Shown here: positions 8,499 to 16,867 of the stretch, in pieces
Numbering within the stretch: position 1 is the first letter of the stretch
How the letters are laid out: every line of letters begins with the position of its first letter
Source: Acidobacteriota bacterium
Lineage (GTDB): Bacteria > Acidobacteriota > Terriglobia > Versatilivoradales > Versatilivoraceae
NCBI GenBank assembly: GCA_022826755.1
Contig: JAJDUG010000049.1
Coordinates: forward strand, 62,001-126,000
Direction: 5' to 3'
DNA: 64,000 bases
Notes under the pieces: model-generated
The model's input: only the letters and a program-made list of their open reading frames with translations
Database searches by the model: none
What the model was told of the DNA's origin: nothing
Made by a program: the position numbers and the translations under genes

Positions 8499-9494
8499 TT
8501 ACCGCCGTAGACTCCACTTGGGTGTGACGCCGGGATTGGCGCAGGCATCGGGCCAACGCCCCTCCGCCAGTCGAATCAGGGTATCCACCGACAGGCGCCA
8601 GAAGGAGTCCTTGCTGATGTCGGAACAGCCGGCCACGTGAGGGGTGAGGACCACGTTCTCCATTTCCAACAGAGGACTGGTGGGAGCCAGGGGTTCCGGT
8701 TCGAAGACGTCCAGGCCCGCCGCCGCGATCCACCCCTCCTGCAGCGCCCGGATCAGGGCCCGCTCGTCGACTACCGGTCCCCGGCAGGTGTTGATGAGCA
8801 CCGACTCCGGCTTCATCGACCGCAACTGCGTTTCACCGATCAGGTGACGGGTTCCCGAACTCAGGGGTGTGTGCAGGGAAACGAAATCGGATTGGGACAG
8901 CAGGCTTTCCATCTCGACCGGACGGACGCCCTCGGCCCTGATCACCTCCGGTTGCAGCAAGGGATCGCAGGCCAGGATCCGCAGCTTGAAACCCTGCATC
9001 TTGCGGGCCACGCTGCGGGCGATGCGCCCGAAGCCGATCAGACCAAGAGTGTTTCCCCGCAGATGCCAGCGATGAATGTGCTCGCGGCGTTCCCAGCGCC
9101 CCTCTCGCAGGGCACGATCGTGGGGCACGATCCGGCGGATCACGGCAAAGAGCAGTCCGATGGTATGGTCGGCCACTTCGTCGAAGACGGCGGTGGGGGT
9201 GTGGACCACGATGACGCCCTGCCGGGTGGCCGCCTCCACCGGAACGTTGTCGAAACCGCTGCCGGTGCGCAGGATGGCGCCGCAGCGCGGCAGCTTTTTC
9301 AGGCGCTCGGCAGTAATGACCGGATTCCCGTAGAGCCAGACGACATCGGCATCGGCCGCCGCCCCCAACAACTCCTCTTCGGAAGTGCAGGGCTGAATCC
9401 GCAGGTCCACCCCGCCCTGCTGCAGGTCCTGTTCGACCCAGGAGGGCACCGGAACTCCGTCCGCCTCCACGTAGACAACGGTCAACGGTTTCAC
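8499..9494 (-). CDS. D-isomer-specific 2-hydroxyacid dehydrogenase
   Basis: About 331 residues, NAD-dependent, of the phosphoglycerate dehydrogenase/CtBP-like family. The nucleotide-binding motif is LGLIGFGRIARSVARKM, the substrate arginine lies in NTCRGPVVDE, the catalytic glutamate region follows in LDVFEPEPLAP, and the catalytic histidine is in LTPHVAGCSD. I chose the GTG at 9494 because it lies seven bases after GGAGGAGGT; an in-frame ATG nine codons upstream would put that ribosome site inside the coding region. It is 92 bp from the ABC ATPase gene on the same strand. The substrate is unknown. Confidence 0.87.
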   Translation of the reverse strand: MKPLTVVYVEADGVPVPSWVEQDLQQGGVDLRIQPCTSEEELLGAAADADVVWLYGNPVITAERLKKLPRCGAILRTGSGFDNVPVEAATRQGVIVVHTPTAVFDEVADHTIGLLFAVIRRIVPHDRALREGRWERREHIHRWHLRGNTLGLIGFGRIARSVARKMQGFKLRILACDPLLQPEVIRAEGVRPVEMESLLSQSDFVSLHTPLSSGTRHLIGETQLRSMKPESVLINTCRGPVVDERALIRALQEGWIAAAGLDVFEPEPLAPTSPLLEMENVVLTPHVAGCSDISKDSFWRLSVDTLIRLAEGRWPDACANPGVTPKWSLRR

Positions 9495-10017
9495 GAAGCT
9501 ACCTCCTCCGGATAGAGCCAATTCGGGACTGGCGGCGCGGGCGTGCCATTGGGAAAGCCTGTTCCCGGTAGGGCATCGGATTCAACCCTGTTTCATCACT
9601 CGAATGATCCGCCCGGTCGCGGGGGCGGGGGCGGAACCAGCCTGAGACAATTCCAGGCTTGAAGGACCATCCAAGCGACTCATTCACCGGCATTGGCGGC
9701 ACGACTTATAGCATGATCACCCGGGAGGCTCAAGGTCTATCGGAGCAATCAATGAGTAAGCTGGACTGGAGGGGACGCTGTTGCTCATCGGGACAGTACA
9801 GACCGAATTCAACCTCGTCCCCTCTTTGGAAATCCACCGGAACAGCGTACAATGACGGGCCGTGGCCCGCGGGGATTGGGGAGCACGCCAGGTCCTCCGG
9901 GGTCGGAATAGTGTCCCGGGCAGGCACCCGTTCTCACAGGGCCGGACATGTTCGCACTCGCTCCGGCCTTTGGATGTCCAAATGCCCGGGTCAAGCCATT
10001 GGGGGTTGGAGGAAGCG
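9495..10017. other. Intergenic region between divergent genes
   Basis: No convincing gene. It contains a 47-bp solo copy (9586-9632) of the end of the dispersed repeat described at 13.8, 30.7 and 57.8 kb. Divergent promoters for the dehydrogenase and the FG-GAP gene must lie here, but I see no clear -35/-10 pair. Confidence 0.6.
9586..9632 (+). repeat. Solo end-fragment of the dispersed repeat family
   Basis: CCCTGTTTCA then CACTCGAATGATCCGCCC then a GGGGGCGGGGGC run matches 58.10-58.14 kb with few differences, and more weakly the ends at 30.97-31.01 kb and 13.79-13.83 kb. Confidence 0.7.
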
Positions 10018-12900
10018 ATGAAATCACCAAAGTCTTTCCGTTTACACGGCCGACTCGGCTTCGCCTGGTGGATGCTGGCCGGAGTTCTCATTGCAGTTCC
10101 CTGGTCGCTTTACTCCTCGGAGCCGCCTTCGGCGCTGGTGTGGCGGGAGCACACCTTTGAGGATTTCGCCGACGGCCGATTGGGAGACGGCGGGGCCAAT
10201 ACCTACGTCTCGGCTCGAGGCCGGGTGCAACTGGTGAACAGTTGGGACCTGAACCAGGACGGCTACCTGGACCTGGTGTTTTCCAACACCCACCCCCACA
10301 GCGAGAAGCTGGATGCGGCCATCTACTGGGGCAACGGGAAGGACTTCGACGGTTCGCGGCGCTCCTGGGTCCCCAACGACGGCGCCCAGAACGCGGCCGC
10401 CGCCGACCTGGACGGGGACGGTCAGATGGACCTGGTCCTGGCCAACTACACCAACGGGACCTGGGACGGCATGGATTCATACGTCTATTACGGCGGCATC
10501 CAGGAGCTCAAGGCGCGCAAGGACGCGTCCCAATGGGGCTTTCATCCCTTCGCCCGCAAGGTGACGCTGCCCAGCCGGGCCGCCCAGCACGCGGCCGTCG
10601 AGGATCTCAACAAGGATGGCTTCCCCGACATCGTTTTCGCTTTCTCGGCCGGTTTCTGGGAGTATCGGGCCGCCACCGGAGGGTATGAGTCTCCCTCCAG
10701 AATCTACTGGGGTTCGGCCAACGGCTACAGCGGCGACCACCAGACCGACCTTCCGGCCCTGGGCGCCTCCTCGGTCGTGATCGGAGACTTGAACCAGGAC
10801 GGCTGGCCCGACATCGTGCTGGCCAACCAGGGACGGGACGGCAATCCCGATGTCGACTCCTACGTCTACTGGGGCGGGGCCGAGGGGTTCGACGCCGCTC
10901 GCCGGACCGATTTGCCCACCCACCAGGCCAACTGGGTGACTCTGGGGGACGTGAACAACGACGGCCGTCAGGACATCGTCTTCGCCAACGGCAAGGGCTC
11001 CGTCTCCTTTGCCTACCTCAACGGCTCCGGGGGCTTCAAACCCGGCCGTCGGCTGGAGCTTGCCACCAGCAACGCCAAAGCCTGCGCCGTGGCCGATTTG
11101 AACCGGGACGGCCGCAACGACCTGTTCTTTACCAACCACCACGCCAGCAACAATCGTCTGACCCATTCCTACCTCTACTGGGGAGGAGAGAAGGGCTTCA
11201 GCGCCGACAACCGGCAGGAATTCGAGACGGTGGGAGCCTGGGGGGTTTCGGTGGCCGACCTGAACCACGACCAGTATCCCGAGATCATCGTCTCCAACTA
11301 CAAGGAGCACTTTTCCTTCGACGTGCCCTCGGTCATTCTCTGGAACTCGGAGGGGACCTTTTCCGACGTGCGCCGCACCTCCCTCTTCACTCAGGGCGCG
11401 GTCGGCAACCTGGTCTCCGACTTCAACCGGGACGGCCATCCGGACGTGCTGTTCATGAACACCGTGTCCCGCTCCCGAGGCGGCGTGGTCCCCACCTACA
11501 TCTACTGGGGCAACCGGGAGGGCCGCTATACGCCGGAAGACCGCCTCTCCCTCCCCTCGGTCGACCCTTACGAGTGGGCCGCCGCCGACCTCAACGACGA
11601 CGGCTGGGTCGACTTCCTGGTCTCCAACTTCGGGGAAACGGTCCGCTGGCGCCAGGAAAGCTATGTCTACTGGGGGAGCTCCCAGGGCTTCTCGGTCGAC
11701 AGCCGCTCGGCCCTCATGGGCGTGGGCAGCGCCGGGGCCTCCATCGCGGACCTGGACCAGGACGGTCACCTGGACGTCATCCTCAGCAACTCCCCCCGGC
11801 CGGAAGACGGAGTCAAGGGTGCTTTCATCTATTGGGGGAGTCCGGAGGGGTTCGTGGTGACCCAGCGGAGCGAAGTGCCCGGGGGCGGCACCTCCACCGT
11901 CGCCGATCTCAACCTGGACGGCCGGCCCGACCTGGTCTTCGGGGGCAGCGAGGGGGTGGGGATCTTCTGGAACGACGGCAGCCGCGAATTCTCCGAAAGC
12001 CGCAAGACCCTGATCCCCGACAGCAAGGGAATGCGCGGATCCGAGGTGGCGGACGTCAATCGGGACTCCTGGCTGGACCTGATCCTGACTCGGGGAGGCG
12101 AGCTGGGGAAACGCCAGACCACCGGCTTCGTCTATTGGGGAAACCCCGACGGGGAATACAAGAGCGAGGGGAGGCTCGAATTCGCCACCGAGGGACTCAT
12201 CACCCTGACGGTGGGCGACGTGAACGGGGACGGCTGGCTGGATTTCATCTGCCCCAGCTACAACACCGGCTCCAGCCGGGCCACCATGACCAAGGTCTAC
12301 CTCGGCGGACCCGACGGCATCAGCTCCGACCGCATGTTCGAGCTACCCAGCAACGCCGGAACCGGCAGCATGGTGGCCGACTTCAACCGCGACGGCTATG
12401 CCGACATCCTGATCATCTGCCACCGCTCCGAGGGCGATCCCAACCGGATCGGATCCTTCGGCGACCACGTGACCGACTCCTATCTCTACTGGGGCAGTCC
12501 GGAGGGCTTCCGGGCCGACCATCGCCTGGAGATCCCGGTGCTCGGCCCCCACTTCGATTCGGTGGTGGACCTCGGCAACATCTACGATCGACGCCACGAG
12601 TTCACCTATGTCTCGTCGGCCTTCAACTATGGCCAACGGCAGCCCGCGGACCTGGCCTGGGGGGGACAGACGCCTCATGGAAGCAGCCTTCGTTTTCAGA
12701 TTCGCACGGCCGCGGACAAGCAGGGCCTGGAAAAAGCCCGCTGGGAGGGACCTGCAGGACCCGGGTCCCACTTCGAGCACCCCAGCTCGCTGGCGGACCG
12801 TCCCGAGGGCCACGGCTGGATCCAGTACCGGGCTTTTCTGAATACCCCCCACGGCGCGGTCTCACCCATTCTGGAGGAGGTTGCCCTCACCTTTCGGTAA
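10018..12900 (+). CDS. Secreted FG-GAP/VCBS repeat protein
   Basis: A 960-residue exported protein. The start is the ATG at 10018 after TTGGAGGAAGCG. A basic then hydrophobic leader (FAWWMLAGVLIAVPWSL) looks like a signal peptide or membrane anchor. The rest is at least 14 repeats of about 55-65 residues, each with a calcium-loop motif such as DLNQDGYLDLVFSN, DLDGDGQMDLVLAN or DVNNDGRQDIVFAN. These alternate with a second motif, SYVYWGGAEGF or RIYWGSANGY. This is the integrin-alpha-like beta-propeller repeat class, so about two seven-bladed propellers are possible. The last 100 residues are non-repetitive and end in a beta-rich tail. No enzymatic motif is visible; adhesion or glycan binding is a guess. 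Confidence 0.85.
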   Translation: MKSPKSFRLHGRLGFAWWMLAGVLIAVPWSLYSSEPPSALVWREHTFEDFADGRLGDGGANTYVSARGRVQLVNSWDLNQDGYLDLVFSNTHPHSEKLDAAIYWGNGKDFDGSRRSWVPNDGAQNAAAADLDGDGQMDLVLANYTNGTWDGMDSYVYYGGIQELKARKDASQWGFHPFARKVTLPSRAAQHAAVEDLNKDGFPDIVFAFSAGFWEYRAATGGYESPSRIYWGSANGYSGDHQTDLPALGASSVVIGDLNQDGWPDIVLANQGRDGNPDVDSYVYWGGAEGFDAARRTDLPTHQANWVTLGDVNNDGRQDIVFANGKGSVSFAYLNGSGGFKPGRRLELATSNAKACAVADLNRDGRNDLFFTNHHASNNRLTHSYLYWGGEKGFSADNRQEFETVGAWGVSVADLNHDQYPEIIVSNYKEHFSFDVPSVILWNSEGTFSDVRRTSLFTQGAVGNLVSDFNRDGHPDVLFMNTVSRSRGGVVPTYIYWGNREGRYTPEDRLSLPSVDPYEWAAADLNDDGWVDFLVSNFGETVRWRQESYVYWGSSQGFSVDSRSALMGVGSAGASIADLDQDGHLDVILSNSPRPEDGVKGAFIYWGSPEGFVVTQRSEVPGGGTSTVADLNLDGRPDLVFGGSEGVGIFWNDGSREFSESRKTLIPDSKGMRGSEVADVNRDSWLDLILTRGGELGKRQTTGFVYWGNPDGEYKSEGRLEFATEGLITLTVGDVNGDGWLDFICPSYNTGSSRATMTKVYLGGPDGISSDRMFELPSNAGTGSMVADFNRDGYADILIICHRSEGDPNRIGSFGDHVTDSYLYWGSPEGFRADHRLEIPVLGPHFDSVVDLGNIYDRRHEFTYVSSAFNYGQRQPADLAWGGQTPHGSSLRFQIRTAADKQGLEKARWEGPAGPGSHFEHPSSLADRPEGHGWIQYRAFLNTPHGAVSPILEEVALTFR

Positions 12901-12931
12901 GCACGACAGGCACCGGAATCAATGGTGCTCC

Positions 12932-13723
12932 TCAGTCATCCCAGGTGCCGCGGGCGTTGATGCCGCCGTCCACGCAGACGTATTCGCCGGTCATGAACGA
13001 AGCCCGATCGCTCACCAGGAAGACCAGCACGTTGGCGATCTCCTCCGGACCGGCCGTTCGGCCCAGGGGGTGAGCCCGACCCAGCTTGGCTCTCAGCTCG
13101 GCCACGTCCCCTCCCGAGGCCTCGAAGGCCTCCTGCTGCAGGGGGGTGTCCACGCCGCCGGGACAGATGGCCAGCACCCGGATGTTGTCGGCGGCAAAGT
13201 CCAGGGCCAGGTTGCGGGTCAAGGAGAGAATGCCTCCCTTGCTGGCCGCGTAGGCCGGGACTTTCTTCATGGATTGCAGACCCTGGACGCTGGCCATGTT
13301 GACGATCACGCCTCCGCCCCGAAGCCTCATCTCCGGAATGGCGAACTTGGACATCAGGAAGAAGCTCTTGAGATTGACGTCGATGATCCGATCCCAGAGC
13401 ACCTCCGGGGTGTCCACGGCATTCACGTAGGAACTCGGCGGCTGGATTCCGACGTTGTTGACCAGAATGTCGACTCCCCCATAGGATTGGGCGGCATAGC
13501 CGACCACCCCGGCCGCCTCCCCGGAGTCGGAGACGTCGGCCGCCGCGGCCTCAACTTCCAGCCCCTCCTCCCCGACCATGGCCAGAAGTTCCCGGTTGGC
13601 GTCGCGATCGATATCGGCAAATACAACCGAGGCTCCCTCCCGGCCCAGGGCCAGCGTGCAGGCCCGGCCTATGCCCTTGGCTCCGCCGGTCACGATTGCC
13701 ACCTTGCCTTTCAACCCGTCCAT
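12932..13723 (-). CDS. Short-chain dehydrogenase/reductase (SDR)
   Basis: A 263-residue classical SDR. The cofactor motif is TGGAKGIGRA at residues 12-21, the structural motif NNVG replaces the common NNAG, and the catalytic Ser-Tyr-Lys triad is in NMASVQGLQ and YAASKGG. The C-terminal FMTGEYVCVDGG is typical. An aspartate after beta-2 (FADIDRD) suggests NAD(H) preference. The ATG has a strong GAGGAGG site. It converges with the FG-GAP gene with 31 bp between stops. The substrate (sugar, alcohol or 3-oxoacyl) cannot be deduced. Confidence 0.88.
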   Translation of the reverse strand: MDGLKGKVAIVTGGAKGIGRACTLALGREGASVVFADIDRDANRELLAMVGEEGLEVEAAAADVSDSGEAAGVVGYAAQSYGGVDILVNNVGIQPPSSYVNAVDTPEVLWDRIIDVNLKSFFLMSKFAIPEMRLRGGGVIVNMASVQGLQSMKKVPAYAASKGGILSLTRNLALDFAADNIRVLAICPGGVDTPLQQEAFEASGGDVAELRAKLGRAHPLGRTAGPEEIANVLVFLVSDRASFMTGEYVCVDGGINARGTWDD

Positions 13724-13785
13724 GGAATGCCTCCTCTCATTGTGAACTCTCCGCCGGCCGAAAGCTGGAATTCTCCCAGGTTGGC

Positions 13786-14112
13786 CCGCCCCCCGCTGCC
13801 GTGCGGATCATTCGAGGGGAAATACCCAATCGCCATTAAAGACGAACCACGAATGAACACGAATTTACACGAATACGAATGGATCTCTATCGGTTTTTCG
13901 TCGTGGCCTATCGGCAACAAGAACCTTGTCCCGTTGATCCGGTAGTCTACCTATTGAACATGGATACACAGGATTGACAGGACGAGACGCTGTGGCACGG
14001 GAAGCTGACTGGCTGCGTTTTCCCTCACCCGAACCCAAGGGACGTTCCCTTTGAGTGGGTCAAGAACATTGTCTTTCTTCGTGTGTCTTCGTGGATAACT
14101 CTTTTTTCTGTA
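13786..14112 (-). repeat. Dispersed repeat, copy A (inverted relative to B and C)
   Basis: Read on the minus strand it starts AGTTATCCACGAAGACACAC, continues through GTTCTTGACCCACTCAAAGG and TCCATGTTCAATAGGTAG, and ends CATTCGTGGTTCGTCTTT followed by CTCGAATGATCCGC and a GC-rich run. The whole stretch matches 57.80-58.14 kb almost throughout, and both ends match 30.65-31.01 kb. It is non-coding and fills most of the 414-bp gap between the SDR and thioesterase genes. Confidence 0.85.
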
Positions 14113-14137
14113 GTTTCAGGCAAGCCGCGCCCCCGCC

Positions 14138-14539
14138 TCACGATTCTTGGGGACGTTTGCTTTCCAGGTAGGAGGCAAAGCGGGGAACCGACACTCGCGC
14201 GCGCTCGTGCCAGCCTTCCGCGATCTTCTCGACTTCGTCGAAGGCTTCGAGCCGAAACCGGATTCTCCGCCCCGCGACCTCGACGATCCGGGTCTTGAGG
14301 GTGACTTTCATGCCCAGCGGCGTCGGGGCCAGGTGTTTCAAGTCCATGGCCGTTCCCACCGTCTCTTCGTCCTGTTGCAGCAACGGGGCGGCCGCCTGAC
14401 GGGAGGCCATTTCCAGCCACATGATCAGGGAGGGAGTCGAGAGCACCGGTTGCACCCCGGGACCCATGAAGCCGATGCAAACCGGCTCGGTGACCACCTG
14501 AGTCTGCTCCAACCGAATATCCTGATCAGGATTCGCCAT
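14138..14539 (-). CDS. FlK-like hotdog thioesterase family protein
   Basis: A 133-residue single hotdog domain resembling fluoroacetyl-CoA thioesterase-like proteins: VLSTPSLIMWLEMASR (helix carrying a catalytic-region Glu), VGTAMDLKHLAPTPLGM with the conserved His, and FDEVEKIAEGWHERARV near the C-terminus. The family usually hydrolyses small acyl-CoA esters. The ATG at 14539 starts the homologous region; the longer open frame upstream is antisense to the SMP-30 gene. The ribosome site is weak. The stop lies close to dispersed repeat copy A. Confidence 0.82.
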   Translation of the reverse strand: MANPDQDIRLEQTQVVTEPVCIGFMGPGVQPVLSTPSLIMWLEMASRQAAAPLLQQDEETVGTAMDLKHLAPTPLGMKVTLKTRIVEVAGRRIRFRLEAFDEVEKIAEGWHERARVSVPRFASYLESKRPQES

Positions 14540-14613
14540 GGCTTCTGGCCCTGGACCGGTGGGAATCACCCGTCCATGGGATGTCCGGTCTTCCCCCGAA
14601 GGCCCGTCCGGTT

Positions 14614-15630
14614 CTATTGGGAGGGCAAATGATATCCCGCTTTCCTGGTCCTGACCCGCTGGAGCTTGTCGCCCGAAGTGATGTAGAGCGTCTTGAGCTC
14701 CTTTCCGCGGCCGAAACCCACGTTGGTCGGCAGATCGGGCGTACGAAGATAATCGAGTTCCTTGCCCTCGGGAGAGTAGACGTAGATACCGGGACGAGTC
14801 TGATCCCGAACCGCCACATAGAGGTTCCCCTCCGCATCCACCACCAGTCCATCGGGTCCGTCCTGCGGGGTGTAGTCCACCAGCGTCTTCCTGAAAGTTG
14901 CCGTTCCTTCGGGACTCAGGTCGTAGGCCAACAGGGCCATCCTGCCCTTGTGGAAGGGAAGATCGGATGAAAACTGGAAGATGTCGAAGTTGCCGTTGTC
15001 GTTGGACACCACGTAGAGCGTCTTCTGGTCGGGCGAGACGCACACCCCGTTGGGTTTTCCCGCATCGGTGATGATCTGGTGAATCGATCCGTCGGGGTCG
15101 ATCCGGTAGACCGCCATCACTCCCTGCTCCATGGGCTCGTGACCGACATAGCGGGGATCGGAGAAGTAAATCCGGCCCTTGAGGTCGATGCTGATGTCAT
15201 TGGGAGCATTGAACTGTCGACCGTTATAGAAATTCCCGATGATCACGCTCTTGCCGGTCTTCATGTCCGTTCGAGTGACACGCCGCCCCCCGAAGTCCGC
15301 CCCTTCGGCCACGATCATGTTCCCCTCGGCATCGAACTTGATGCCGTTGGACATGCCGCTGGGGGATCGATAGACGCTGAGCTCACCGGTCCTGGGGTCG
15401 TACTTCATGATGTGACCCGCCTGCATACCCGCGGTCCGGGTAAAGGTGATGTCACTGAAATAGATGGTGCCGTCGGGCGCGGCTGCCGCGCCCTCGGTAA
15501 GGACCCCGCCGGTGAACAGGGTTTCCAGGGTGTCTGGCTCAAAATAGGCGGACTCGCCGGCGGCAACAACCCACCCGGCGCAATGCACCAAAGCCAGCGA
15601 CAAGAACAGAAACTGAACGGTTCGAAGCAT
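14614..15630 (-). CDS. Exported SMP-30/gluconolactonase family protein
   Basis: A 338-residue protein with a signal peptide (hydrophobic residues 5-23, cleavage likely after VVAA). It is a six-bladed propeller of the SMP-30/gluconolactonase/LRE family. The metal-site regions are LTEGAAAAPDGTIYFSD (Glu), FNAPNDISIDLKGRIYFSD (Asn) and GKPNGVCVSPDQKTLYVVSN (Asp region). The ATG follows GGAGGAAGG. It probably hydrolyses a sugar lactone in the periplasm; the substrate is unknown. It lies 74 bp upstream of the thioesterase gene on the same strand. Confidence 0.87.
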   Translation of the reverse strand: MLRTVQFLFLSLALVHCAGWVVAAGESAYFEPDTLETLFTGGVLTEGAAAAPDGTIYFSDITFTRTAGMQAGHIMKYDPRTGELSVYRSPSGMSNGIKFDAEGNMIVAEGADFGGRRVTRTDMKTGKSVIIGNFYNGRQFNAPNDISIDLKGRIYFSDPRYVGHEPMEQGVMAVYRIDPDGSIHQIITDAGKPNGVCVSPDQKTLYVVSNDNGNFDIFQFSSDLPFHKGRMALLAYDLSPEGTATFRKTLVDYTPQDGPDGLVVDAEGNLYVAVRDQTRPGIYVYSPEGKELDYLRTPDLPTNVGFGRGKELKTLYITSGDKLQRVRTRKAGYHLPSQ

Positions 15631-15850
15631 CGGCTTACCTTCCTCCAGGTTCGAAAAACCTCGTCACAGTGATCGAAACAGTGCCGGGTATTCTATCAGC
15701 CTCTGTCAAACGGTTCGGACAGTCGCCCCTGCTCTTCAAACGCCTCTCTTTTTTTGAAGGAAAGCTGCCCGGACGCGATAAAATAAGCAGCGGAATCCTC
15801 TGGCAGCAGTGTTCACTTTCTTACGGCTGGTCCTTTCCGAGAGGATCGAG

Positions 15851-16864
15851 GTGAGCTTGACCACTCGTCCCCCAAGATCAGCGGCTCTTGGAGTCATTCT
15901 GGCCCTCTGCCTTGGGGGCTTGGCAATCCCGGCAATGTGCAGTGCGGCGACTCTCCAGAGGTCGCACAAATCCTCGAAACCCCAACTCAAGCGGCGGTCT
16001 CGCCTGGAGATCCTGCAAACGCTCATCAAGTCGAGGCGCTGGGACCAGGCCGAGAGGGTGGCCACCCGGCTCCTGGCCGGCTCCCCCGACAATCCAGAGG
16101 TCTTGTTTCTGGGGGGGATGGTCCAGTTTCGCCAGGCCCGCTATGACCGCGCCATCCCCCTGCTGAAAAAAGCTCAGGACCTTCGACCCGAAGTCTCCGG
16201 TCTGGCCAAGACTCTGGCCATCTGCTACTTCTCGTCCAGGCAGCACCGGCTGTTCGAGTCCCAAATGGAGCACGCCTTCCTCCAGACCCCCACCGATCCC
16301 GAGCTTTCCTTCTTCTGGGGACTCCACCAGACATCGGTGAACGACAACCCCCAGGCCGCGGTCAGAGCCTTCGACAATGCTCTCCAACACAGACCCAGCT
16401 ACGTGCAGGCGCTCTACCATCGAGGCCGCGCCTTCCAGAAAATGGGTCGAAAGGACAAGGCTCGGAAAGACTTCGAGGCAAGCATCGCCCTCATCGAGCA
16501 GACCTTCTTTCGAGGCTACAGCTATCCCTACCAGAGCATGGCCCGTCTCTTGCTGGAAGACTCACCCAAGGGCGCCCTGCGCTTTGCCCTGAAATCGGTG
16601 GAGGTCCAACCGAGGCTGAAGAACACCCACATCCTGGTGGGAGAAATCCACTGGCGCCTGGGACAGTTCAGGAAGGCCGCCGAGGCCTTTGAGGACGCTA
16701 CCTACCTGGACCCGGAGGATTCCCGGCTGCACTATTGGCTACATCTCCTCTACCAGCGGCTGGGTAGAAAGAAAGCCTCGAAAATGGCGCTGTTGGAGTT
16801 TCGCCGGTTGAATCCTACCGAGAGCGGCGCCTCGCACCCTGCCACACCGGTGGCCACTCCCTGA
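15851..16864 (+). CDS. Exported tetratricopeptide-repeat protein
   Basis: About 337 residues. The N-terminal hydrophobic stretch (ALGVILALCLGGLAIPAMC) suggests a signal peptide. From about residue 55 the protein is a run of helical TPR pairs, for example LGGMVQFRQARYDRAIPLLKKA, ALYHRGRAFQKMGRKDKA and VGEIHWRLGQFRKAAEAF. The GTG at 15851 has GAGAGGAT upstream and gives a compact signal peptide; an ATG 14 codons earlier is the alternative. No catalytic motif. It converges with selB with three bases between the stops. Probably a periplasmic scaffold. Confidence 0.78.
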   Translation: MSLTTRPPRSAALGVILALCLGGLAIPAMCSAATLQRSHKSSKPQLKRRSRLEILQTLIKSRRWDQAERVATRLLAGSPDNPEVLFLGGMVQFRQARYDRAIPLLKKAQDLRPEVSGLAKTLAICYFSSRQHRLFESQMEHAFLQTPTDPELSFFWGLHQTSVNDNPQAAVRAFDNALQHRPSYVQALYHRGRAFQKMGRKDKARKDFEASIALIEQTFFRGYSYPYQSMARLLLEDSPKGALRFALKSVEVQPRLKNTHILVGEIHWRLGQFRKAAEAFEDATYLDPEDSRLHYWLHLLYQRLGRKKASKMALLEFRRLNPTESGASHPATPVATP

Positions 16865-16867
16865 AGG

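Noticed and set aside
9659-10021. 120-codon ORF upstream of the FG-GAP gene
   Set aside because: Composition looks like random reading of intergenic DNA; no ribosome site or homology.
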